From Hymenobacter montanus (GTDB taxonomy: Bacteria > Bacteroidota > Bacteroidia > Cytophagales > Hymenobacteraceae): a stretch of DNA of 64,000 bases. Position numbers and translations under genes: made by a program. The notes beneath the pieces were generated by a model. It was not told the origin of the DNA and did not search any database. It worked only from the letters and a program-made list of their open reading frames with translations. Position 1 is the stretch's first letter; each line of letters begins with the position of its first letter. Shown here piece by piece: positions 1 through 8,888 of the stretch. Location: assembly GCF_014699115.1 (NCBI RefSeq), contig NZ_JACXAD010000011.1, positions 62,001 to 126,000 on the forward strand. The letters run 5' to 3'.

Positions 1-269
1 GCGCCGCTGGGCTGCTCATCAGCCGAAAAGTCGAGGCTGGTCCCGTCGATGCCCTGCTTGACGACGCGGCCCAGCAGAATGTCTTCCAACGACTTCAGGC
101 GCATGGAGTTTTCCGACGATAAGAGAATGGTGTTCTCCTTTTTATTCAACTCAATGCCCCCCTTGGTGTCGCGCAGGTCGTAGCGGGTTTGCAGCTCTTT
201 TTGGGCCGTGTTCACCGCGTTTTCCAGGGTTTGCGGGTCTACTTTACTCACGATGTCGAAGGATGCCAT
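1..269 (-). CDS. yajQ: YajQ family cyclic-di-GMP-binding protein, N-terminal part
   Basis: The minus-strand frame begins with ATG at 269 and runs off the left edge, giving the first 89 codons. It opens MASFDIVSKVDPQTLENAVN and continues with a conserved stretch containing RYDLRDTKGGIELNK, which matches the start of the YajQ/UPF0234 family (usually about 160 residues). Family members are cytosolic, have two ferredoxin-like domains, and bind nucleotides; c-di-GMP binding is shown for some. About half of the protein is visible. It is divergent from the acetyltransferase gene on its right. The family call is strong; the exact ligand in this organism is unknown. Confidence 0.88.
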   Translation of the reverse strand, partial: MASFDIVSKVDPQTLENAVNTAQKELQTRYDLRDTKGGIELNKKENTILLSSENSMRLKSLEDILLGRVVKQGIDGTSLDFSADEQPSG

Positions 270-375
270 AACGGGGTGGGGCGTAGTTTTGAAAAGAGAA
301 GGCGGCCGGAGCCGGGGCGCAAAGGTAACAACCCGAACCGGCCCTGCTCGCGTCACGCTGCCTACTGTCCCGCTT

Positions 376-861
376 ATGCCCCAGCCCCCTACCCTTACTG
401 TCCGCCCGCCCCGCACCCCCGCCGACTGGGCCGCCTACTATGCCTTACGCTACGCCGTGTTGCGCCAGCCCTGGCAGCAGCCCCCCGGCTCGGAGCGCTG
501 CCCCGCCGACGAGGAGCCCGGCACCATTCACGCCCTGCTGCTGGCCAACGACAGCGAGGCCGACCCCGGGGCGCTGGCCGTGGGCATGTTGCAGCCCGTC
601 ACGGCCCGGCAAGGCCAGGTGCGCTTCATGGCCGTGGCCCCGGAAGCGGCCGGGGCCGGGCACGGCCGCCGAATACTAGCCGCCCTCGAAGCCGAAGCCC
701 AAGCGGCAGGGCTGACCGAAATCGTTCTGCACGCGCGCGAGTCGGCGGTGGGGTTCTACCAGCGGCTTGGGTATGCGGTGGTCGAGCCCTCGCACACCCT
801 GTTTGGCGTGATTCCGCACTTTCTGATGCGCAAGCAGCTTTCCGACCAGAACAACGGGTAG
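376..861 (+). CDS. GNAT family N-acetyltransferase
   Basis: A 161-residue protein with a GNAT fold. The acetyl-CoA binding region reads VRFMAVAPEAAGAGHGRRIL, a variant of the R/Q-x-x-G-x-G/A loop, followed by an alpha/beta segment ending in ESAVGFYQRLGYAVVEPSH, the usual GNAT C-terminal beta-bulge region. Length and layout resemble the ElaA/YjgM-like single-domain members. The reading frame stays open upstream to 208, but that part overlaps yajQ and has no family similarity, so ATG 376 was chosen. The substrate cannot be read from the sequence. Confidence 0.85.
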   Translation: MPQPPTLTVRPPRTPADWAAYYALRYAVLRQPWQQPPGSERCPADEEPGTIHALLLANDSEADPGALAVGMLQPVTARQGQVRFMAVAPEAAGAGHGRRILAALEAEAQAAGLTEIVLHARESAVGFYQRLGYAVVEPSHTLFGVIPHFLMRKQLSDQNNG

Positions 862-944
862 CGTCAAACCGGCGCCTGATTCTCCGGTGGGCGTAGGGCT
901 GGAAGTTACCAAGCAACGGGAACCAGGGGTGCCGGAGCCAGCGG

Positions 945-1307
945 CTACCCCAGCTGGTCTGCTCCCACCCGGCCCAGGTGCGTGTTCCGAAAGCAGGTAG
1001 CGTATTTGAGGCCATAGCCCAGCAGCCGGTCGAAAGCACTATGAAAGAGGAGCACCGTGCCCGCCAGCAGCAGCACTGGCTGTCCTAACCACCAGCCGCC
1101 CCCGCCTATTGCCAGGGCCACTGCCTTGTGGTGGGCGACGTTGTAGCAAAAGGCGCCAACGCGAGGCCCGGCCCAGTAGCCCGCCATGCTGAGGTCCGGG
1201 AGCAGAAAAGTGGCGGGTAGCACCCACCAGGCATAGGGCAGATGGGCAAAGACGACCAGGGCGAACAGTGTTTCGGCCAGTTCTTCCGTTTTCAGTAGGG
1301 TTTTCAT
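945..1307 (-). CDS. DUF4260 family membrane protein
   Basis: A 120-residue hydrophobic protein with about four membrane segments. Family-typical stretches are LPDLSMAGYWAGPRVGAFCY, NVAHHK and FHSAFDRLLGYGLKYATCF, which identify the DUF4260 family of small inner-membrane proteins of unknown function. ATG 1307 gives the expected N-terminus MKTLLKTEELAETL; upstream codons in the same frame are not family-like. It lies 113 bases downstream of the Crp/Fnr gene on the same strand, so the regulator may control it. The function is unknown. Confidence 0.8.
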   Translation of the reverse strand: MKTLLKTEELAETLFALVVFAHLPYAWWVLPATFLLPDLSMAGYWAGPRVGAFCYNVAHHKAVALAIGGGGWWLGQPVLLLAGTVLLFHSAFDRLLGYGLKYATCFRNTHLGRVGADQLG

Positions 1308-1420
1308 GAGAGCGCTGAGAGGATACGGGAGTAAAATGAACACCCCAAAATTCCCCCTGTGAAGACCCAACCAACGATAACAAAAGCTAAGAAATGGCGC
1401 TGAGGCCGCACGCTCTCTTT

Positions 1421-2017
1421 CTACGTTTTCTTACCCCGATTGCGCGCTACCCGTCCCCGGATGCGGCTCAGGGAGACGGGCGTAACTCCAAGATAGTTGG
1501 CGACCAGATGCTGGGGGATGCGCTCCAGAATCTTGGTTTTGCCGCTGGTTAGCAGCGCGCGGTAGCGCTCTTCGGGCGAGAGCAGCAGTTGCTCGACCAG
1601 GCGGGCGTCGGTACCGAGCAGGTGGTATTCGGCCACCAGGCGTCCGAACCGCTCGTACACTGGCCGCTCCTCGTAGAGTTGGCGCAGCACCGCGTAGTCG
1701 AAGACTACTAACTCGGTGTCGGTGAGCGCCTGAATGCTGAACTGGCTGGGCTGGCCCGTCAAGCAGCCCGGGTAATCCGCCAGCAGGTGGTTTTCGAAGA
1801 AAAAGTAAGTGGTGCGCTCTTCCCCATCGGGCCGGGGGTAGTAGAGGCGGCAGCTGCCGTTGAGCACCAAAGCCAGCTCGGGCCGGTACTCGCCGGCTTG
1901 TACGAAATGTTCGCCGCGGAGTAAACGGCGCGGACGCAGGGTATCGACCAGTGGTTGCCAGTCGGCGTCAGTTAAATACGGAACGAAGCGGTGAAGGTAG
2001 GCGCGCAGCGGGTGCAT
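1421..2017 (-). CDS. Crp/Fnr family transcriptional regulator
   Basis: A 198-residue protein with an N-terminal cyclic-nucleotide-binding-like beta-roll (residues about 15-125, with LRPRRLLRGEHFVQAGEYRP) and a C-terminal helix-turn-helix (about 150-195; HLVANYLGVTPVSLSRIRGR). The frame can extend to 2086, but the domain starts just after ATG 2017 (MHPLRAYLHRF), the chosen start. There are no Fnr-type cysteines to hold an iron-sulphur cluster. The same subfamily is common in Bacteroidota and often acts on neighbouring genes, here DUF4260. The effector is unknown. Confidence 0.87.
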   Translation of the reverse strand: MHPLRAYLHRFVPYLTDADWQPLVDTLRPRRLLRGEHFVQAGEYRPELALVLNGSCRLYYPRPDGEERTTYFFFENHLLADYPGCLTGQPSQFSIQALTDTELVVFDYAVLRQLYEERPVYERFGRLVAEYHLLGTDARLVEQLLLSPEERYRALLTSGKTKILERIPQHLVANYLGVTPVSLSRIRGRVARNRGKKT

Positions 2018-2396
2018 GAAAACCAAGAATTTAGGCTGGTAAGATGATAACTCTGCCCGTCGGAGCTTGTTAAGCAGCAGCGCCAAGGCCCGCTGCCGAG
2101 CCTAGTTAACCTGAGTTGTGAACTAACCTCATAGCGGTGGGAGGTTGGTAGTAAGTCAGTAAGTAAAAGAGGCCAGGTGGGTAAGAGCCGCGTAGCGGTC
2201 GTACCCGGCTAGTCCGTAACCTGGGTTAATTATACAAACTAACTTTTCAGCAAACTTGCCGCTACAACCCTGTCGATTATAAGTACTGGCCTCTATCAGC
2301 ACGTCCTGCTTCGGCTCCACGGGCGCACAGGAGCAGGATCGCCTTTCTCTATACCAGTACTTTTGACCGACTACTTAACTTCTTCAATCCACGAAC
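2018..2396. other. Intergenic region with a divergent promoter zone and a foldable leader
   Basis: The 379 bases between the divergent Crp/Fnr and thioesterase genes hold no supportable ORF. The half nearest the regulator carries short direct repeats of AGTAAGT around 2150-2165. The half nearest the thioesterase contains the inverted repeat described separately at 2281-2362. Promoters for both genes must lie here, but no clear TAnnTTTG box was found. Confidence 0.5.
2281..2362 (+). promoter_or_regulatory. Long-range hairpin upstream of the thioesterase gene
   Basis: AAGTACTGG at 2281-2289 pairs exactly with CCAGTACTT at 2354-2362. Inside it TCCTGC (2304-2309) pairs with GCAGGA (2333-2338), and GCTCC/GGAGC offers a competing pairing. 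A run of T follows the outer stem. It ends 34 bases before the GTG start of the thioesterase gene, so it could be a structured leader, an attenuator or a terminator. The role is inferred; only the pairings are seen. Confidence 0.4.
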
Positions 2397-2885
2397 GTGT
2401 CCGAAGCTCTACCCCCCAACCGCCCCCTGCCTGAGCTGGCCGCCATGGTGGCTGCCTACAACCGCATGAACCAGTACGGCCAGGCCAATGGCATGGCGCT
2501 TACCGTGCCGGTGCCCGGCCAAGCCGAATACCGCATGACCATTCAGGAAGCCCACCTTTCCTCCCCCAACACCTGCCACGGCGGGGCGCTGGCCGGCCTG
2601 ATGGATGCCGCCCTGGGCGCGGCTGCGCTTTCGCTGGCCCTCACGACCCAGGAGCTGGTATCGACGGTGGAATTTAAAATGAATTACCTGCACGCGCTAC
2701 ATCTGCACGATGCACTCCTGGCCCGGGGCATCGTCGACCATGCCGGCAACAAGCTGGTGGTGAGCAGCTGCGTAATTTACCGGCTGGTACCGGGCCACGA
2801 AGACCTGGCCGTAGCCCGCGGCTTAGGTACCTTCAACCGCTACCCTATGGATAAGCGGGACTTTGCCAAGTTGATGCTGCCTTAA
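2397..2885 (+). CDS. PaaI-like hotdog-fold thioesterase
   Basis: A 162-residue single-domain hotdog protein. The segment SPNTCHGGALAGLMDAALGA matches the PaaI/YbgC-like active-site region (HGG...D followed by a helix), and VEFKMNYLHALHLHDALLARG matches the central strand region. Such enzymes hydrolyse acyl-CoA thioesters in the cytosol; acyl specificity cannot be predicted. The start is GTG at 2397, with no in-frame ATG further upstream. An intrinsic terminator follows at 2921. Confidence 0.85.
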   Translation: MSEALPPNRPLPELAAMVAAYNRMNQYGQANGMALTVPVPGQAEYRMTIQEAHLSSPNTCHGGALAGLMDAALGAAALSLALTTQELVSTVEFKMNYLHALHLHDALLARGIVDHAGNKLVVSSCVIYRLVPGHEDLAVARGLGTFNRYPMDKRDFAKLMLP

Positions 2886-2920
2886 AGAAGCGGCCGCTCC
2901 GCCCCAGTATGCGCTACCTA

Positions 2921-2958
2921 CCAAAAGCCCCGACTCTGGGCGGAGGCGGGGCTTTTGG
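2921..2958 (+). terminator. Rho-independent terminator after the thioesterase gene
   Basis: CCAAAAGCCCCG pairs with CGGGGCTTTTGG around a short loop. It has A-rich and T-rich shoulders, so it could serve both strands, and it lies 36 bases past the stop codon of the thioesterase gene. Confidence 0.75.
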
Positions 2959-3042
2959 ATTATCCAGGGCAATGGTGGAAAGCGAAACCTTCGCTCCGCT
3001 GACCTTCCAGTGCTTCGTGCTCACGCGAGCTGATTACGAACT

Positions 3043-4053
3043 TTAGAGCTCAGCACTAGCTGTATGCATGGGTACGGGCTCGTATTCATCCTCAATATCG
3101 TTGAGTTGTGGAGCTGGCACTTTGCGTACGTTGCGAGCACAGTCTTCGTCGCGGTGGTTGCGGCCCACGGTGAACTCCACCCAGTCGCCTTCGCGCAGGT
3201 CGTTGAAATCGCCCTCGGTAAGGTCGGCGTAGCTGAAAAACAGGTTGTTAGGCGGCATCACGACGAAGCCAAAGCCGTTCTTCAGGTTTTTGATGGTGCT
3301 CATGCCCATGGTGCCCACGGGGCCGGCGGCGGTGGGGCCAGTGGGCCGGACCAGCTTGGGAGCGGAAACAGTGCTGGGCGCAAAAGCAGCCGGCTCGGCC
3401 TGATTCACGAACAGGGCTTCCACCACCCGATCCTGGGTTTCCAGGCCGCGGTCGATGACGTCGTGCATGGCAATTGGATAGGTCACCTGCTCGAGCAGTT
3501 GCTGCGAGGCGCGGGTAACGCGGGTTTCGCCCTTGAAATCCTCGTACTTGAAGTCCCAGTTCAGCAGCATCACCCGGGTGCCCACGGTGTTGAGCTTGCG
3601 GATGAGTGGCACGTAGTCGCTGTCGCCGGCAATAAGCACCACTACATCAAGGGTTTTATGCAGGGCCAGTTCCAGGGCTTCGAGGGAAAGCCACACGTCG
3701 ATGCCTTTTTCCTGCAGGCGGCCGTCCCGGGTTTTGAGGGCCATGTAGTGCGTCTGCACGCCCATATTCATCAGGATATCGTCGAGCAGGCGGTCGTGAA
3801 ACAGGCGGTCTTTGTCGCGGGCCTCGGTAGCCGACAGGCGACCACGGAAGAAATGGGCGTCGGTTATCTGGGCCAAGCGCACATCCACATCTTCTTCTTC
3901 AGCTACTTGATGTCGAATATACTCGTGCAGCCCTTCCAGGCTGATCCGAGCTTTGCGCTCATGCTGAAAATAATAGTAATCGCTGATCTTCAAAAAATAG
4001 TTGCCGTCATAGAAGACACCAACCCGAATCAAGGGGCTGTTCATCTGGTTCAT
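3043..4053 (-). CDS. NYN-domain (LabA/DUF88-like) protein with a C-terminal cold-shock domain
   Basis: A 336-residue protein. Residues about 8-190 form a NYN/PIN-like ribonuclease domain: the first conserved Asp is in VGVFYDGNYF, followed by KGIDVWLSLEALELA and VVLIAGDSDYVPLIRKL, which supply the acidic metal-binding residues. Residues about 250-320 form a cold-shock-like OB domain (STIKNLKNGFGFVVMP, then LFFSYADL). The architecture suggests an RNase that recruits RNA through the cold-shock domain. ATG 4053 is the first start; the inner Met at codon 4 is also possible. A 338-codon ORF on the opposite strand is a shadow. Confidence 0.85.
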   Translation of the reverse strand: MNQMNSPLIRVGVFYDGNYFLKISDYYYFQHERKARISLEGLHEYIRHQVAEEEDVDVRLAQITDAHFFRGRLSATEARDKDRLFHDRLLDDILMNMGVQTHYMALKTRDGRLQEKGIDVWLSLEALELALHKTLDVVVLIAGDSDYVPLIRKLNTVGTRVMLLNWDFKYEDFKGETRVTRASQQLLEQVTYPIAMHDVIDRGLETQDRVVEALFVNQAEPAAFAPSTVSAPKLVRPTGPTAAGPVGTMGMSTIKNLKNGFGFVVMPPNNLFFSYADLTEGDFNDLREGDWVEFTVGRNHRDEDCARNVRKVPAPQLNDIEDEYEPVPMHTASAEL

Positions 4054-4435
4054 GGTGATGCGGTTAATTTAAAGTTATGAAAATGTTTCTGTTAAGACAG
4101 GGGACAGAGACCATGTGGAATAATCACCAAAGCAAGATACAGTTGTATTTCGTAAGTCCACGACGATTAGGATGAAACTATGCTTGCCGGTTGTCGTCAA
4201 CTTCGAGTGAATACAGTCTCCGAATGGGGGATCCCACTGGGCCCTAAACGATAATTTGAGGTGGTAGAGTTTAATGAAACCGCTAAATAATAACATAAAA
4301 TATTAAGAACAACGTCACAATAAATTGAAATAGCTATTACGAAGCTAGTATTATCAACTGACTTATGCAACAGTATAGCCCACCAAACGAGCCTATTACT
4401 ACAGTTCGGGCTGCTTTTGCAAGGCTGCCTAACCA
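4054..4435. other. AT-rich intergenic stretch without a supportable gene
   Basis: About 380 bases, clearly richer in A+T than the flanking genes. Two short minus-strand ORFs (73 and 79 codons) overlap each other and have no recognisable domain. It could be a decayed insertion. Nothing specific can be supported beyond the base composition. Confidence 0.4.
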
Positions 4436-5176
4436 TTAAAAACTAGTATTGCCCACCACTAATCCCAGTACTAACAGGGCATATCCCGCGCAAATAGCCA
4501 CTTCCAGCAGGTTACCACTGGCCGAGCCGGTGCTGATAAGCGGTAGCTTGAAAGAGTACTCGAAAATCGGTAGAAACCACCTAACCCCGGCCTTAGTCAA
4601 GGTATCGGCGAAGAGATGAGAGGCATAGCCGCCCCCCGCGAACAAGGCAACCCCGCGCCAGCCCAGCTGCTGGTCGGCCAGATGGCCGATGTACGTCCAG
4701 AGCGCGGTCGCCCAGATGGTGTGCGTCCAGGAGCGGTGCGAAGTAAACGGCGCCAGCGCCACAAAAGTGCCCAGCAAGCTTAGCCACAACTGCTCGGTGT
4801 ACAGGCCCGCTACCACCGTAGCCAGGCCGGTAAAGAGCAGGGCCAGGCGCCGCGCCGACCCGCCTTGCATGCCCACGCCAATCAAGCCAAAAGCCAGGGC
4901 GGCCGTGTAGTACAGTCGTTGCTCGGACCCGGGCCGCAGCTGCAGGTAAGCATACGCCGCGATAATGAAGGCCGCCGCGCCAAAAGCCCAGCGCACGTAG
5001 TGTTGAGTGAAGCCCAGGCGCTTGCTCAGGCGGCTTTCGGGGTGGTCGAGGTCCGGTGCCAGGCTGGAAAAGCCGGCCAGGGCAATGCCGGGCAGCGAAA
5101 ATGGAATACCCGGCGCCAGCCCGGCGATGGCGACGCCGGTGATGAGGCCGATAGCCAAATGAGAAGAGCCGCGCAT
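4436..5176 (-). CDS. YdjM/DUF457-like membrane-bound metal-dependent hydrolase
   Basis: A 246-residue protein with about six or seven hydrophobic segments. The N-terminus MRGSSHLAIGLITGVAIA and the motif SLAPDLDHPESRLSKRLGF carry the His and Asp residues typical of the DUF457/YdjM family; HRSWTHTIWATALW and GGYASHLFADTLTKAGVRWF supply the remaining conserved His/Asp. The family is annotated as inner-membrane metal-dependent hydrolases and is LexA-regulated in E. coli. No LexA box was looked for successfully here. The substrate is unknown. Confidence 0.83.
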   Translation of the reverse strand: MRGSSHLAIGLITGVAIAGLAPGIPFSLPGIALAGFSSLAPDLDHPESRLSKRLGFTQHYVRWAFGAAAFIIAAYAYLQLRPGSEQRLYYTAALAFGLIGVGMQGGSARRLALLFTGLATVVAGLYTEQLWLSLLGTFVALAPFTSHRSWTHTIWATALWTYIGHLADQQLGWRGVALFAGGGYASHLFADTLTKAGVRWFLPIFEYSFKLPLISTGSASGNLLEVAICAGYALLVLGLVVGNTSF

Positions 5177-5327
5177 TACCAGTTATGAAGCATTCATTTT
5201 CAGTTAATAAGCTATCCGGATGCCGAGGCTGAAACCAACAGCTAATAATGAGCAGCTGACAACTGCTCGCAAAACTACGAGAACCGCCGGAAACCTTACG
5301 GTTAGCTCTGCTGTATCGTAAATCGCG

Positions 5328-5355
5328 GCCCGACCAGAACCTCTTCTGGCCGGGC
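5328..5355 (+). promoter_or_regulatory. Hairpin in the leader of mfd
   Basis: GCCCG-A-CCAGAA pairs with TTCTGG-C-CGGGC around a four-base loop, 32 bases before the GTG start of mfd. The only upstream gene is on the other strand, so this is not a normal terminator for a + strand gene. It may mark an mRNA leader structure. Confidence 0.4.
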
Positions 5356-5387
5356 TACTGTATTTACTCTTCACCAGCCCCTATTTC

Positions 5388-8300
5388 GTGCAAGTAGCTG
5401 ATTTTCTTCGTCTCTACCGGCTTTCTCCGGAGTTGCAAACCTTGGCTGCCCGCTTACGCGGGGCGGCCAAGCCCGACCCCAGCGGCGTGCGCCTGCACCT
5501 GCGCGGGCTCGTGGGCAGCCAGGATGCCGTAGTAGCCGCCGCCGTGGCGCACGGACAGCACCCGCACGTGTTTGTCTTACATGATAAAGAGGAGGCGGCC
5601 TACTTCCTATCGGACTTGCAACACTTGCTGCCGGAGGGCCCCGAGGTGCTGCTGTTTCCCAGCTCGTACAAGCGGCCGTACCAGTTCGACGAAACGGAGA
5701 ACGCCAACGTGCTGATGCGGGCCGAGGCGCTGAACCGCCTGAACACCACCCGCGGCGCCACCGGGACCAGCATATTCATTATCACGTACCCGGAAGCCCT
5801 GACAGAGAAGGTAATCAACCGGCAGAGCTTGGTTAAGAACACATTCAACGCAAAAGTTGGCGATAAGCTCGACGTGAACTTCCTCGGTGAGCTGCTGGGC
5901 GAGTATGACTTTGAGAAGACTGACTTTGTGTACGAAGCCGGCCAGTACGCCGTGCGCGGTGGCATCGTGGACGTATTCAGCTACGCCAATGAGTTGCCGT
6001 TCCGGCTGGAACTATTTGGTGATGAAATAGAGAGCATCCGCACGTTTAACCCCGAAACCCAATTGTCGGTGGAGCCACGGCCCAGCATCAGCATTATTCC
6101 CAACGTGCAAACGAAACTGCTGCAGGAAACACGCGAGGCCTTCTTCGACTTCCTGCCCCGCACGGCTTGTATTTGGATGAAGGATGTGCGGCAGACGCTG
6201 GACGTGGTGACCGATCTATTTGAAAAGGCCGAAGCTAATTTCCAACAGATGCTGAGTGAGGCTGGCGGCATGCAAATCGTGAGCCGGCCGGCCGACTTGT
6301 TCGAGTCGGGCAAGAACTTTAAAAAGCTGCTCGATGAGTTCGCGGTGGTAGAATTTGGGAAGCGGTTTTATTTTAAAAATGCCGATACGTTTCAGTTCAC
6401 GGCCAAGCCCCAGCCGAGTTTCAACAAGGAATTCGAGCGGATGGCCAAAAACCTGAAGGAAAACCAGCAGCGCAACCTTACAACCATCATTACCGCCGAC
6501 ACCGTGCGGCAGGCCGACCGGCTCCGAACGATTTTTGATGAGCTGGACAATAACGTCAAGTTTCAGCACCTGCTGCTGGCGCTGCGCGAAGGCTACGTGG
6601 ACGAGCAGCTGCAGTTGGCCGTGTATACCGACCACCAGCTGTTCGAGCGCTACTACCGGGCCCAGGAAACGCGGAAGTTCTCGAAGAAGAAAGCCCTGAC
6701 GCTACGCGAGCTGAAGACCCTGCAGCCCGGCGACTACGTGACCCACCAGGACTACGGCATCGCGCGCTTCGCGGGCCTGACCCAGGTGGAGATAAACGGC
6801 CAGATTCAGGAAGCCATCCGGCTGGTTTATCGCGACGATGACTTGCTGACGGTCAGCATTCACTCGCTGCACAAGATTGCCAAGTACAGCGGCGCGGAGG
6901 GCGCGCCCCCGACCATGAGCAAGCTGGGCTCGCCGGAGTGGGAGAACAAGAAAAAGTCGGTCAAGAAAAAGGTCAAGGACATTGCGGCCGACCTTATTCG
7001 CCTGTATGCCAAGCGGAAGACGGCGCCGGGCTTTGCGTTTTCGCCGGATGGCTTTATGCAGGCGGAGCTGGAGTCGAGCTTTATTTACGAGGACACGCCG
7101 GACCAGGCCAAGGCCACCGAAGACGTGAAGCAGGACATGCAGCAGCCCCACCCCATGGACCGGCTGGTGTGCGGCGACGTAGGCTTTGGCAAGACAGAAG
7201 TAGCAATCCGGGCGGCGTTTAAAGCCGTGGCCGACGGCAAGCAGGCTGCCGTGCTGGTGCCGACTACCATTCTGGCCATGCAGCACTACAAAACCTTCCG
7301 CGACCGGCTGGCTACCCTGCCCGTGACGGTGGAATACATCAACCGCTTCAAATCGACCAAGCAGATCAAGGAAACCTTGCAGCGCGTGGCCGAGGGTAAA
7401 ACCGATATTCTCATTGGCACGCACCGGCTCACGAACAAGGACATCAAGTTTAAAGATCTGGGCTTGCTGATTATTGACGAAGAGCAGAAGTTCGGGGTGA
7501 AGACTAAAGACAAGCTCAAGGAGCTGAAAGTGAACGTGGACACGCTTACGCTCTCGGCTACGCCGATCCCGCGGACACTGCACTTCTCCCTGATGGGCGC
7601 GCGGGACCTGAGCGTAATTGCCACCCCGCCGCCGAACCGGCAGCCGGTGCAAACGGAGCTGCACGTGTACGACGAAATGCTGATTCGGGACGCGGTGGCG
7701 CGGGAGCTCAAGCGCGGCGGGCAAGTGTTCTTCGTGCACAACCGCGTGAAGGACATCGAGGAGATGGCCGGCACGATTCTGCGCTTGGTGCCCGATGCGA
7801 AAATCACCTACGCCCACGGGCAAATGGAGGGCGAGCTGCTGGAAAAGCGCATGATGAAGTTCGTGGAGGGCGAGTACGACGTGCTGGTTTCGACCAACAT
7901 CATCGAGAGCGGCCTCGACATTCCCAACGCCAACACCATCATCATCAACCGCGCTCACCTGACCGGCCTGAGCGACCTGCACCAGATGCGGGGCCGCGTG
8001 GGCCGCTCGAACCGCAAGGCCTACTGCTACCTGCTCACGCCCCCCGTGGCCCAGTTGCCGGCCGATGCCCGCAAGCGCTTGAGCACGCTGGAAGAGTTCT
8101 CGGACCTGGGCGCGGGCTTCAACGTGGCCATGCGCGACCTGGACATTCGCGGCGCGGGCAACCTGCTTGGGGGCGAGCAGAGCGGGTTCATCAACGACTT
8201 AGGCTACGAAACCTACCACCAGATTCTGGACGAGGCCGTGCAGGAGCTGAAGGAAACGGAATTCCGCGATTTGTTCTTGGGCGACGCCAACAGCCAGCAG

Positions 8301-8804
8301 CGCCTGCAACAAGCCGCCGGCGCCGGCCGCGCCCCCGAGTGCAACGTGGAAACCGACCAGCAGGTACTTATTCCGGAGCAGTACGTGAGCAACGTGTCGG
8401 AGCGCCTGCAGCTCTACGCCAAACTCGACCGCGCCCAGAAGCCCGAGGAGCTGCGCAAGCTGCTGACCAGCATGGTAGACCGGTTTGGCCCCCTGCCCGC
8501 TGAAGTGGAGCAGCTGGCCGACATCGTGCGCCTGCGCTGGCAAGCCTGTCGGGTGGGCTTCACTAAAATCACGCTGAAGCGCGACACGCTCAAGGGCTTT
8601 TTACCGGCCGACGACGACCACAAGGCTTATTTTCAGGGCGAGCAGTTCGGCACCATTCTCAACTACGTGCAGACGCACGCCCGCACGGCCAGCCTGAAAG
8701 AGAAAAAAGACCAGTTGATTGTGACGTTCGAGGAAGTGCGCTCCATTCAGCAAGCCCGGGGGGTGCTGAGCGAGCTCAGCAGCGAAGAAGCCGTAACGGC
8801 CTAA
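5388..8804 (+). CDS. mfd: Transcription-repair coupling factor Mfd
   Basis: A 1138-residue DNA translocase that removes stalled RNA polymerase at lesions and recruits UvrA. The N-terminal UvrB-like region (about 1-370) is followed by the RNA-polymerase-interacting CarD-like domain (about 440-520; LQPGDYVTHQDYGIARFAGL), the RecG-like helicase core with Walker A GDVGFGKTEVA (about 595-605) and DEEQ box LLIIDEEQKFGV (about 695), TLSATPIPRTLHFSLMG, the second RecA domain ending in LHQMRGRVGRS, and the TRCF C-terminal domain (about 975-1080). Length and order are normal. The start is GTG 5388 (MQVADFLRLY). Confidence 0.97.
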   Translation: MQVADFLRLYRLSPELQTLAARLRGAAKPDPSGVRLHLRGLVGSQDAVVAAAVAHGQHPHVFVLHDKEEAAYFLSDLQHLLPEGPEVLLFPSSYKRPYQFDETENANVLMRAEALNRLNTTRGATGTSIFIITYPEALTEKVINRQSLVKNTFNAKVGDKLDVNFLGELLGEYDFEKTDFVYEAGQYAVRGGIVDVFSYANELPFRLELFGDEIESIRTFNPETQLSVEPRPSISIIPNVQTKLLQETREAFFDFLPRTACIWMKDVRQTLDVVTDLFEKAEANFQQMLSEAGGMQIVSRPADLFESGKNFKKLLDEFAVVEFGKRFYFKNADTFQFTAKPQPSFNKEFERMAKNLKENQQRNLTTIITADTVRQADRLRTIFDELDNNVKFQHLLLALREGYVDEQLQLAVYTDHQLFERYYRAQETRKFSKKKALTLRELKTLQPGDYVTHQDYGIARFAGLTQVEINGQIQEAIRLVYRDDDLLTVSIHSLHKIAKYSGAEGAPPTMSKLGSPEWENKKKSVKKKVKDIAADLIRLYAKRKTAPGFAFSPDGFMQAELESSFIYEDTPDQAKATEDVKQDMQQPHPMDRLVCGDVGFGKTEVAIRAAFKAVADGKQAAVLVPTTILAMQHYKTFRDRLATLPVTVEYINRFKSTKQIKETLQRVAEGKTDILIGTHRLTNKDIKFKDLGLLIIDEEQKFGVKTKDKLKELKVNVDTLTLSATPIPRTLHFSLMGARDLSVIATPPPNRQPVQTELHVYDEMLIRDAVARELKRGGQVFFVHNRVKDIEEMAGTILRLVPDAKITYAHGQMEGELLEKRMMKFVEGEYDVLVSTNIIESGLDIPNANTIIINRAHLTGLSDLHQMRGRVGRSNRKAYCYLLTPPVAQLPADARKRLSTLEEFSDLGAGFNVAMRDLDIRGAGNLLGGEQSGFINDLGYETYHQILDEAVQELKETEFRDLFLGDANSQQRLQQAAGAGRAPECNVETDQQVLIPEQYVSNVSERLQLYAKLDRAQKPEELRKLLTSMVDRFGPLPAEVEQLADIVRLRWQACRVGFTKITLKRDTLKGFLPADDDHKAYFQGEQFGTILNYVQTHARTASLKEKKDQLIVTFEEVRSIQQARGVLSELSSEEAVTA

Positions 8805-8888
8805 GCCGGGCAGTAGTTGTTAAGCCAACGGTCGTTGCCGGAACGCCGTAAGTAAAGCAATCCTTTCCGCAATTTTCCTTGATCCTTC

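Noticed and set aside
3064..4080. 338-codon + ORF opposite the NYN gene
   Set aside because: The NYN and cold-shock domains on the minus strand leave no room for it; its sequence has no domain character.
6702..7982. 426-codon minus ORF inside mfd
   Set aside because: Antisense to the Mfd helicase core; no domain of its own.
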